Positions 6,466-12,258 of a DNA stretch of 12,748 nucleotides are shown in pieces. The notes below the pieces were generated by a model. It ran no database searches, was not told the origin of the DNA, and was given only the letters and a program-made list of their open reading frames with translations. A program made the translations under genes and the position numbers. Positions within the stretch are counted from its first letter, which is position 1; each line of letters begins with the position of its first letter. Location: the NCBI GenBank assembly GCA_012523155.1, contig JAAYJB010000058.1:1-12748 (forward strand), in the 5' to 3' direction. The DNA is from Synergistaceae bacterium (GTDB taxonomy: Bacteria; Synergistota; Synergistia; Synergistales; Aminobacteriaceae).

Positions 6466-7593
6466 GTGAAGACCCTGTCATACGGGCATCAGTACATCGA
6501 CGAAGAAGATATCAAGGCGGTGGCGGAGGTTCTCAGGGGCGACTGGCTGAGCCAGGGCCCGTCCGTCGAAGCCTTCGAGAACGCTTTTGCCGACTATGTC
6601 GGCACACGGCACGCAGTGGCATTTTCCAACGGAACGGCAGCGCTTCACGGCGCGTACTTTGCTGCGGGAGCGTCCCGCGGAGATGAAGTGCTCACGAGTC
6701 CGCTCACCTTTGCGGCCACGGCCAATGCGGCCCTTTATACTGGTGCGGTCCCTGTTTTTGCTGATATTGATCCTGCTACCGCGTGCCTCGACCCGGAGAA
6801 GACGGCAGAGAAAATAACTCCGGTAACAAAAGTGATCGCCCCGGTGAGCTTTGCCGGATATCCCGCCGACGTTCCCGCATTTCTTGAAATCGCCCGCTCC
6901 TGCGGGGCCGTGGTCGTAGAGGATGCATGCCACGCCCTGGGAGCCTGCAGAGGAAGCGTCAGGGTGGGAAAGGAGGCCGACCTCACTGCGTTCAGCTTTC
7001 ATCCGGTAAAGCATATCACAACCGGAGAAGGAGGAATGGTCACCACCGATTCAGACGAGTATGCCCGCAGGCTTCGTCTTTTCCGCAGCCACGGCATCAC
7101 GAAGGATAGGGACACCATGAAGGATGAACCGGACGGACCCTGGTTTACAGAGATGCAGGTGCTCGGATACAATTACCGGCTCAGTGACATACACTCGGCC
7201 CTCGGGCTGAGCCAGCTGAAAAAACTCGACCAGTTCGTGCGGAGGCGGAAAAGTATTGCCGCGCTCTATGATTCCCTTTTCGAAGGAGTATCCTCTCTCC
7301 TTGTTCCTCCTCAGCACGAAGGCCATTCCTATCACCTCTATCCTCTCAGGTTCCCTGCTGAAAGGCGCCGTGAGATTTTCGAGGAGCTCCGCACGAGGGG
7401 GATAAGGGGAATGGTTCATTACCCGCCTGTTCACCTGCATTATTTCTACAGGCAGGAATTCGGGTGGAAGAGGGGCGACTTCCCATGCTCCGAAGAGTTT
7501 TACTCAAGGGTGATAAGCATACCCATGTATTACGGCCTTTCTGACGACGATGTACGGCGTGTGGCCGGTGAAATCCGTTCCCTTTCGGAATGA
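6466..7593 (+). CDS. pseC: PseC-like PLP-dependent sugar aminotransferase (DegT/DnrJ/EryC1 family)
   Basis: 375 residues, typical for the family. PseC transfers an amino group to C4 of a UDP-4-keto-6-deoxy-N-acetyl-altrosamine intermediate on the way to pseudaminic acid. The N-terminal YGHQYIDEEDI and GDWLSQGP, the SNGTAALHGA stretch (54-63), SPLTFAATANA (78-88), VFADIDPAT (97-105), EDACHALGA (152-160) and SFHPVKHITTGEGG (177-190) fit PseC closely. Lys182 should carry the PLP Schiff base and Asp153 should contact the pyridine nitrogen. The HYPPVHLHYFYRQEFG stretch near residues 315-330 also fits. Start GTG at 6466 has AAAGGAG (6451-6457) 8 nt upstream; the in-frame GTG at 6457 overlaps the tadA stop but lies inside that Shine-Dalgarno. 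No other pse gene is in the window, so substrate identity rests on sequence alone. Confidence 0.85.
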   Translation: MKTLSYGHQYIDEEDIKAVAEVLRGDWLSQGPSVEAFENAFADYVGTRHAVAFSNGTAALHGAYFAAGASRGDEVLTSPLTFAATANAALYTGAVPVFADIDPATACLDPEKTAEKITPVTKVIAPVSFAGYPADVPAFLEIARSCGAVVVEDACHALGACRGSVRVGKEADLTAFSFHPVKHITTGEGGMVTTDSDEYARRLRLFRSHGITKDRDTMKDEPDGPWFTEMQVLGYNYRLSDIHSALGLSQLKKLDQFVRRRKSIAALYDSLFEGVSSLLVPPQHEGHSYHLYPLRFPAERRREIFEELRTRGIRGMVHYPPVHLHYFYRQEFGWKRGDFPCSEEFYSRVISIPMYYGLSDDDVRRVAGEIRSLSE

Positions 7594-7618
7594 TTTCGGC
7601 CGTATCGGTAAATTTACC

Positions 7619-7647
7619 TGGACTTTCAGAGGTTTTCCGGATAGAAT
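7619..7647 (+). promoter_or_regulatory. Possible sigma70-type promoter for ompH
   Basis: In the 100-nt gap after pseC, TGGACT (7619-7624; 4 of 6 to TTGACA) and TAGAAT (7642-7647; 5 of 6 to TATAAT) are separated by 17 nt. Transcription would begin near 7654, about 40 nt before the ompH start. A perfect 12-nt palindrome (GGTAAATTTACC, 7607-7618) abuts the -35 element. This is pattern matching only; no terminator was seen between pseC and ompH, so read-through is also possible. Confidence 0.33.
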
Positions 7648-7693
7648 CTTTCCTGAGTTTCAATTTAACGGACGTATTTGAGGGGGTAGTTGT

Positions 7694-8137
7694 ATGTTTT
7701 CAATGAGGCGTATCAGTATTGCTTTATCAGTGGCCCTGCTTCTTGTTTTTGTTTCCGGAGCGGTAGCCTCAGCAAATGAGAAAATCGGTGTTATCGATTC
7801 CCAGAAGATCATTTTCCAGCACCCGAAATTCGAGGGAGTAACCAAGAGGCTTCAGCAGATCAGCAGGACGAAGGAAAACGAAATGAAGCTTGCCGTGGAT
7901 AAAGAGCCTGATCAGAACAAAAAGGCTCAGATCTTCAACGCGAAGCGTAACGAACTTGCACAGGAAGAACAGAAACTTATGCAGCCCATCTTCAAGGAAG
8001 CCGAGCTTGCAGTCCGCACTGTAGCCAAGGTGAAAAAGGTTACCGTCGTGATCGAAAAATCAGCCGTTTACTTCGGAGGAATTGACATTACCGACGATGT
8101 GATCCAGGAACTGAAAAAGAACGCCGCCAGAAAGTAG
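7694..8137 (+). CDS. OmpH/Skp-family periplasmic chaperone-like protein
   Basis: 147 residues. A signal peptide occupies residues 1-27 (MRR basic start, hydrophobic core, ASA cleavage site at 25-27), so the mature protein is periplasmic, about 120 residues. The mature start KIGVIDSQKIIFQHPKF and the ending YFGGIDITDDVIQELKK are the conserved ends of the OmpH/Skp fold, which meet in the trimer body domain. The segment between them (about 50-110) is charged and helical, as in the coiled-coil tentacles, but shorter than in E. coli Skp. Skp escorts unfolded outer-membrane proteins, so this gene points to a diderm envelope. SD GAGGGGG (7680-7686) lies 7 nt before the ATG. It is not beside bamA or lpx genes, the usual neighbours of skp in Proteobacteria, and is followed by a terminator-like hairpin. 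Confidence 0.88.
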   Translation: MFSMRRISIALSVALLLVFVSGAVASANEKIGVIDSQKIIFQHPKFEGVTKRLQQISRTKENEMKLAVDKEPDQNKKAQIFNAKRNELAQEEQKLMQPIFKEAELAVRTVAKVKKVTVVIEKSAVYFGGIDITDDVIQELKKNAARK

Positions 8138-8202
8138 GCAGATTCCCGAAGCTGAAAAACTGGAGTGAAATAATGACAGGGGGGCCTGCCTTCCTCTTTT
8201 TC

Positions 8203-8229
8203 AGGGGGAAGCGCGTTTGCCCCCTTTTT
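8203..8229 (+). terminator. Terminator-like hairpin between ompH and the HAD gene
   Basis: AGGGGG (8203-8208) pairs with CCCCCT (8220-8225) around an 11-nt loop in which a further A-T pair can form; the T run continues to 8229. It lies 66 nt after the ompH stop. Its T run ends only 8 nt before the Shine-Dalgarno of the HAD gene, so it could also act as an attenuator in a leader. A second CAGGGGG copy at 8177-8183 could compete for the same C-rich arm. Confidence 0.6.
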
Positions 8230-8250
8230 CTGTATCCGGAGGAACGTTTC

Positions 8251-9081
8251 ATGGTTTTCAAACTACTTGTAACAGATATAGATGAGACCCTTTCCCGGGG
8301 CGAATGCGTGTCGCCGGAAGTGTCCGCTGCATGCCGGCGTCTGCATGAAAACGGCTGGAGCCTCATGGTGGCGACAGGGAGAATTCTTGCGACTGCAATA
8401 TCGCATATCCGCGGGATCGAGGCATTCCTGCCCGCGATAGTGTATGACGGCGGCAGGGTCATGGATCCCGCTTCAGGAAAACCGATCTGTGAAACCCTCA
8501 TGGACACACAGCTTGCCCTGGAAATTGTGACCGCAGGATGGGATCATCCCGTGGAACTCCAGATAATAGGTGACGAACGAGCGTTCTGCAGGCGGAGCGA
8601 CTCCATGACCCGGGATTTTTTCCTTGCCTCCGGCATTCCCGTGGATCATTCACTCACCCGGCCTTCAGTTCCCCATGACGTTTTTCGTGTGATCTTTCAC
8701 GGTTCTCCCGTACATATCCGAACACTGCAGGAACACCTGAAAACACTCTTTCACGGAAGAGCGGGAATTGTTCAGGCAGGCGAAGGCTTTCTCGATATAT
8801 TACCCCCCGGAGTTTCCAAAGGGAGCGCTCTTAACTCGTGGCTGGATACATGCCCCGAATCCCCCGATATTATCGTCGCCGCAGGCGACCATCACAATGA
8901 TCTAGAACTGCTCGCCGCAGCCCATATCGCTGTGGCTCCTCAAGATGCCGCTGAAGATGTGCTCAGAGTGGCCAAAGTAATAATGCCTCCGGCGGACCGG
9001 CATGGTTTTGCAGTAATGGCCGAATGGCTTCTGAAATGGGAAGTGACCCGTGACGAAATTACTGGTTCTGTAGTATTATAA
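8251..9081 (+). CDS. HAD-superfamily (Cof-type) phosphatase
   Basis: 276 residues from the ATG at 8251, the normal length for Cof/IIB-type HAD hydrolases that remove phosphate from sugar phosphates, nucleotides or cofactors. All four HAD motifs are present: motif I TDIDETL with nucleophile Asp9 and acid Asp11, motif II VATGR with Thr42, motif III Lys190 in GVSKGSALN, and motif IV GDHHNDLEL (212-220). The region between motifs II and III (about 80-180) is the expected C2 cap that selects the substrate. Motif I has DET where most members have DGT. The frame is open upstream to 8173, but that stretch contains the hairpin at 8203-8229. GGAGGAA (8238-8244) is placed correctly for the ATG at 8251, so the shorter start is preferred. 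The natural substrate cannot be told from the sequence. Confidence 0.9.
   Translation: MVFKLLVTDIDETLSRGECVSPEVSAACRRLHENGWSLMVATGRILATAISHIRGIEAFLPAIVYDGGRVMDPASGKPICETLMDTQLALEIVTAGWDHPVELQIIGDERAFCRRSDSMTRDFFLASGIPVDHSLTRPSVPHDVFRVIFHGSPVHIRTLQEHLKTLFHGRAGIVQAGEGFLDILPPGVSKGSALNSWLDTCPESPDIIVAAGDHHNDLELLAAAHIAVAPQDAAEDVLRVAKVIMPPADRHGFAVMAEWLLKWEVTRDEITGSVVL
9050..9079 (+). promoter_or_regulatory. Possible sigma70-type promoter for the adenosine-specific kinase gene
   Basis: GTGACG (9050-9055; 4 of 6 to TTGACA) and TATTAT (9074-9079; 5 of 6 to TATAAT) are 18 nt apart, inside the last codons of the HAD gene. A transcript would start near 9086, about 40 nt ahead of the kinase ATG. The alternative is simple read-through from the HAD gene, because no terminator lies between them. 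Confidence 0.33.
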
Positions 9082-9126
9082 AAAAGTAGACAAAACGAGG
9101 AAAAATTCCACCAGGGAGGAGAAAAC

Positions 9127-9624
9127 ATGCCGGAGACAACCAGTTGGTCCCTTGTTCAGACGGAGTTCCCGGAGGACTGCAATATCATCCTGGGACAGAG
9201 CCACTTCATCAAAACGGTTGAGGATCTTTTCGAGGCACTCGTAACATCCTCTCCGTCTCTCAGGTTCGGTATCGCTTTTTGCGAGGCGTCGGGAGACTGT
9301 CTTGTACGGAGGGAAGGGAACGATGAGGAACTTGTGGCCGTTGCGGTTGAGAATGCGAAAAAGATTGCGGCCGGTCACTCTTTTTTTATTGTGCTCAGGA
9401 ACGGATACCCAATTAATGTCCTGAACAGGGTGAAGGACTGCCAGGAAGTATGCCGTATCTTTGCAGCGACGGCAAACCCCCTTCAGGTCATCATATGCGA
9501 GAGCAGCCAGGGCAGGGGCATCGCAGGGGTTATTGACGGATTCAGGCCTGTCGGTATTGAAACGGATGACGATGTGGAGAACAGAAAACAACTCCTCCGC
9601 TCGATCATCGGCTATAAACGGTAA
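9127..9624 (+). CDS. Adenosine-specific kinase family protein
   Basis: 165 residues, full length for this small family (Pfam Adenosine_kin, formerly DUF355), first described from archaeal structures and also found in Thermotogota, Synergistota and some Clostridia. Conserved blocks are seen in order: LRFGIAFCEASGDCLVR (45-61), GNDEEL (64-69), AGHSFFIVL (82-90), YPINVLNRVKDCQEV (94-108), IFAATANPLQVI (111-122), GRGIAGVIDG (129-138) and the closing RKQLLRSIIGYK. It has no P-loop and is unrelated to ribokinase-type adenosine kinases. The family name reflects adenosine binding, and the biological role is poorly established. No signal peptide, so cytosolic. The Shine-Dalgarno AGGGAGGAGA (about 9113-9122) is strong. 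It stands 45 nt after the HAD gene and 112 nt before the hydrogenase-type operon. Confidence 0.9.
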   Translation: MPETTSWSLVQTEFPEDCNIILGQSHFIKTVEDLFEALVTSSPSLRFGIAFCEASGDCLVRREGNDEELVAVAVENAKKIAAGHSFFIVLRNGYPINVLNRVKDCQEVCRIFAATANPLQVIICESSQGRGIAGVIDGFRPVGIETDDDVENRKQLLRSIIGYKR

Positions 9625-9680
9625 GCGTCAGAAAAATGGAGTTGCCTCATTTGCCGTTTACCCGGCTAAAGAAGACCGGA

Positions 9681-9712
9681 GGCGCTTGCATTGGCGGAGT
9701 GCCGCTTTTTTT
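9681..9712 (+). terminator. Weak terminator-like structure ahead of the hydrogenase-type operon
   Basis: Two alternative short hairpins precede seven T (9706-9712). One pairs GGCGCT (9681-9686) with AGTGCC (9698-9703), including a G-U pair. The other pairs GCGG (9694-9697) with CCGC (9702-9705). Both are weak, and they are mutually exclusive. The T run ends 9 nt before the Shine-Dalgarno of the DRTGG gene, so this may be a terminator of the kinase transcript, a leader element, or chance. Confidence 0.35.
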
Positions 9713-9736
9713 GATCCCATTGAGGAGGATGACGAA

Positions 9737-10102
9737 ATGAAATTGCGGGACATGGTTCAGGGTATCAGGGCGGACGTCTTATACGGTGAGGAACTGCTGG
9801 ACTCCATAGACATAGAATATGCGTACGGGGCCGATCTCATGAGCGACGTGCTCGCATTTGCCCGTCCCGGATCGCTTCTTCTCACCGGACTGACGAATAT
9901 CCAGATTATCAGGACGGCCCAGATGCTTGATATACCGGCAGTAGTCTTCGTAAGGGGAAAAAAGCCCCAGGAAGCTGCTGTCAAGCTGGCTTCCCAGATC
10001 AAAATGCCGGTTTTGCTCTGCCAGATGAGTATGTTTGAAACCTGCGGAATTCTATTCGCGAAAGGCGTGCTGCCTTGTCATATTCCTGACAGAGGGGTGT
10101 AA
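9737..10102 (+). CDS. DRTGG-domain protein, first gene of the hydrogenase-type operon
   Basis: 121 residues, a stand-alone DRTGG-type domain. The core resembles the regulatory domain found in Pta- and CBS-domain proteins: DSIDIEYAYGADLMSDVLAF (22-41), SLLLTGLTNIQIIRTAQMLD (46-65) and IPAVVFVRGKKP (66-77). The first six residues (MKLRDM) give a typical short N-terminal lead. There is no kinase, CBS or acetyltransferase partner domain, so it probably binds a small ligand or a partner protein; the ligand is unknown. The frame is open upstream to 9461 through the kinase gene, but GAGGAGG (9722-9728) lies 8 nt before the ATG at 9737 and sets the start. It leads a five-gene operon; the next start is 3 nt beyond its stop. 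A paralogous domain is encoded three genes later. Confidence 0.85.
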   Translation: MKLRDMVQGIRADVLYGEELLDSIDIEYAYGADLMSDVLAFARPGSLLLTGLTNIQIIRTAQMLDIPAVVFVRGKKPQEAAVKLASQIKMPVLLCQMSMFETCGILFAKGVLPCHIPDRGV

Positions 10103-10105
10103 ATA

Positions 10106-10582
10106 GTGTTCGAGGCTCCCTACGTCGAAGAATATTCCGTACAGGCAGGAGATTTCACCGCCATCGGTGAGGCCTCCACTAAATTCCGGGCGACACTGAA
10201 GATGCTCGGTATACCGTCGGAAATTGTCAGACGGGCGGCGGTGGTGGCATATGAAGCTGAAATGAACGCCCTTATTCACGCAGGAGGCGGGACCCTCTCC
10301 ATGACTGTTACACCCGATCACCTTGAAATCAGGGCCGCTGACAGGGGGCCTGGCATTCCCGACATAGCGCTTGCGATGCAGGAGGGATATTCCACCGCTT
10401 CGGACGAGATCCGTGAACTTGGTTTCGGGGCAGGGATGGGGCTTCCCAACATAGAACGGAATTCGGATACGATGGTAATTGACACTGAAGTAGGGGCGGG
10501 TACTGTTCTCATGGCAACAATAAGATTTTCTGCCGCAGAAAATCAAAAGTCCGGAGAAGGCAGACAGGCAGCGGAGCAATAA
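10106..10582 (+). CDS. GHKL-type ATPase of the anti-sigma regulatory factor (RsbW/RsbT-like) group
   Basis: 158 residues, a single HATPase_c domain. The ATP-binding boxes are clear: N box EAEMNALIH with Glu50 and Asn54, G1 box DRGPGIPD (79-86), and G2 box GFGAGMGLPNI (106-116). This is the set used by RsbW/SpoIIAB/RsbT-like serine kinases and related anti-sigma switches. No histidine-containing dimerisation domain, receiver or transmembrane helix is present, so it is not a sensor histidine kinase. Its partner, whether a sigma factor, an anti-anti-sigma (STAS) protein or the neighbouring iron-sulfur protein, is not visible here. Start is GTG at 10106, with AGAGGGG (10091-10097) 8 nt upstream and overlapping the end of the previous gene. 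It lies between the DRTGG gene and the hydrogenase-like gene with gaps of 3 and 18 nt. Confidence 0.88.
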   Translation: MFEAPYVEEYSVQAGDFTAIGEASTKFRATLKMLGIPSEIVRRAAVVAYEAEMNALIHAGGGTLSMTVTPDHLEIRAADRGPGIPDIALAMQEGYSTASDEIRELGFGAGMGLPNIERNSDTMVIDTEVGAGTVLMATIRFSAAENQKSGEGRQAAEQ

Positions 10583-10600
10583 CGCAAAGGGGTGGTAGAA

Positions 10601-11920
10601 ATGTCCGGCGGTATAAGAGTCCGTGAGGAGCGATGCAGGGGATGTGCAAACTGCATTAAGTCATGTCCCACCGAAGCTATACGTGTCATCGACGGCGTCA
10701 TAAAAATCATCCCGGAACTTTGCATAGACTGCGGCGAGTGCATCAGGAGCTGCAGGGACAAAGCCATAACGGTCAACGAAGACGAGTGGGAGCTTATCCG
10801 GTCAAGGGAAGGGCTTGTGCTGATGGCTGACCCGACGTTTTATGTCCAGGTAGGCGCCTATTCCCGCCCCAGGCTTATGAAGGAAGCTTTGGAACAACAC
10901 GGGCTGCGGGACATTGCCGAGTATGCATCCATTGCCTTCGACCTTGCTGCATACGCGTCTGCCGGTATCATCCGCGAAGGCGGAGACAACCTTCCTTATA
11001 TTTCCACATATTGCCCTGCCGTCATTCGCCTTATACAGATAAACTTTCCGGAACTCACGGGAAGGATCCTTCCCGTAGAGTCACCGCTCGAAACAGCTGT
11101 AACAATCTGGAGGGAAGCCACGGGAGCGAAGGAAAAAGTGACCCTTGTCGCTCCCTGCCCTGCAAAGGCCACCCTTGTCCGAAACCCCGTGGGAAGGAAA
11201 AAAAGCTCCATCGAATACGTAGTAAGCGTCAAGAGGGTCATCCGGGATCTTCTCGCATATAACGTGAAAGTTACGGGAACCCGCACGAAGGCTATCAGCA
11301 GAAGATGGCTGCTCTGGTCTATTTCAGGAGGCGAATCAAGGCACATAGCGTCTTTCTGCGACAAGGGGCTCACCTCGGTCTCGGTCTCAGGACTAAGGAA
11401 CACCATGGACCTGCTCAACGAACTGGAGCTGGGCCGTCTCAATGGTGTTGACTTTGTCGAATGCCGTGCGTGTGATCTCGGGTGCATCGGCGGAACGGCA
11501 ACATACGAATCCCGTTTCCTTTCGCAGCTTCGCCTCGAAAACATTGAGACGGAGTGGATGCCGTCACAGGATGAGATGGAGGAGATAAGAGCCTTGTATG
11601 ACAAGGATATCTGGCGGCTTGTTTCTCCGATCCAGGTCAAGGAACGCCTGCCTCTCTCCCAGGATCTCGGGGAGGCGATGGCGAAGCTCAGGGAGATGGA
11701 TGCCATCTACGCGAGTCTTCCTCACATCGACTGCGGGGCATGCGGCCGCCCAACCTGCCGTGCACTTGCAGAGGATATCGTGCGGGGACAGGGCAAAGAA
11801 ACAGACTGTGTATTCAAGCTCAGGGATCGTATAAGTCTCCTCAGCGGAGAGATCCGCGATCTCTCGTCAAGGCTTCCCCATACCATCCATAATTCCGGAA
11901 AAAGGAGGCCGTCTTCGTGA
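10601..11920 (+). CDS. [FeFe]-hydrogenase-like iron-sulfur protein with altered active-site motifs
   Basis: 439 residues. Two ferredoxin-type [4Fe-4S] motifs come first (Cys12-15-18-22 and Cys41-44-47-51). The hydrogenase large-subunit domain follows with STYCPA (Cys138), APCPAK (Cys186, Lys189) and CRACDLGCIGG (Cys291, Cys295), the four positions that hold the H-cluster in true [FeFe]-hydrogenases. A C-terminal Fes-type motif (Cys378-381-386-403) should bind a third [4Fe-4S] cluster. By motif alignment with Clostridium CpI, the proton-relay cysteine (TSCCP) is Tyr137, the relay glutamate after motif 2 is Leu192, and the two methionines lining the cluster are Ala184 and Arg289. Fast H2 turnover is therefore doubtful; sensing or electron transfer is more likely. 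The small-subunit domain is absent. Start ATG at 10601 fits AAAGGGG (10586-10592) better than the GTG at 10592. The stop overlaps the next start by 4 nt. Confidence 0.9.
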   Translation: MSGGIRVREERCRGCANCIKSCPTEAIRVIDGVIKIIPELCIDCGECIRSCRDKAITVNEDEWELIRSREGLVLMADPTFYVQVGAYSRPRLMKEALEQHGLRDIAEYASIAFDLAAYASAGIIREGGDNLPYISTYCPAVIRLIQINFPELTGRILPVESPLETAVTIWREATGAKEKVTLVAPCPAKATLVRNPVGRKKSSIEYVVSVKRVIRDLLAYNVKVTGTRTKAISRRWLLWSISGGESRHIASFCDKGLTSVSVSGLRNTMDLLNELELGRLNGVDFVECRACDLGCIGGTATYESRFLSQLRLENIETEWMPSQDEMEEIRALYDKDIWRLVSPIQVKERLPLSQDLGEAMAKLREMDAIYASLPHIDCGACGRPTCRALAEDIVRGQGKETDCVFKLRDRISLLSGEIRDLSSRLPHTIHNSGKRRPSS

Positions 11921-12258
11921 AGATTTCAGAGATAGTTCGGCAGCTCGACCTGAAAACCTATTCCGCGGGAGATGGTGAACGGGAGATCTCCGGAGTTGTT
12001 TCGGGAGACCTGCTCAGCTTTATCATGGCCGAGGCCAGGGAAGGATGGATGTGGATCACCGTTCAGGTCCATCTCAACGTGGCTGCAGTAGCTGTGCTGA
12101 AGGACGTTCCCTTCGTCCTGCTCGCATCAGGGAGGCAGCCGGAAAAAGATCTTGTGGAGCGGTGTGCCGCTGAAGGAATTACCCTTGCGGGCACCCCCTT
12201 TTCCTCCTACGAGGCTGCCGGAAGACTATGGGAAACAGGGCAGAGACTGCGGGAATGA
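11917..12258 (+). CDS. Second DRTGG-like domain protein
   Basis: 113 residues. Its middle aligns by eye with the first operon gene: GVVSGDLLSFIMAEAREG (26-43) matches the YGADLMSDVLAFARPG stretch, and LKDVPFVLLASGRQPEK (61-77) matches MLDIPAVVFVRGKKPQE. The helix and tail that follow (SYEAAGRLWETG) correspond to MFETCGILFAKG. The two are therefore diverged paralogs, and some tools may label this one HPr-kinase N-terminal-like. The ligand and partner are unknown. Start is GTG at 11917, overlapping the hydrogenase-like stop by 4 nt, with AAAGGAGG just upstream (about 11900-11908). Its own stop overlaps the PHP start by 4 nt. Such tight coupling suggests roughly equal synthesis of the hydrogenase-like, DRTGG-like and PHP proteins. 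Confidence 0.82.
   Translation: MKISEIVRQLDLKTYSAGDGEREISGVVSGDLLSFIMAEAREGWMWITVQVHLNVAAVAVLKDVPFVLLASGRQPEKDLVERCAAEGITLAGTPFSSYEAAGRLWETGQRLRE

Noticed and set aside
9461..9736. Extended DRTGG protein starting inside the adenosine-specific kinase gene
   Set aside because: The extra 92 codons run in another frame of the kinase gene and through the intergenic T run. GAGGAGG sets the start at 9737.
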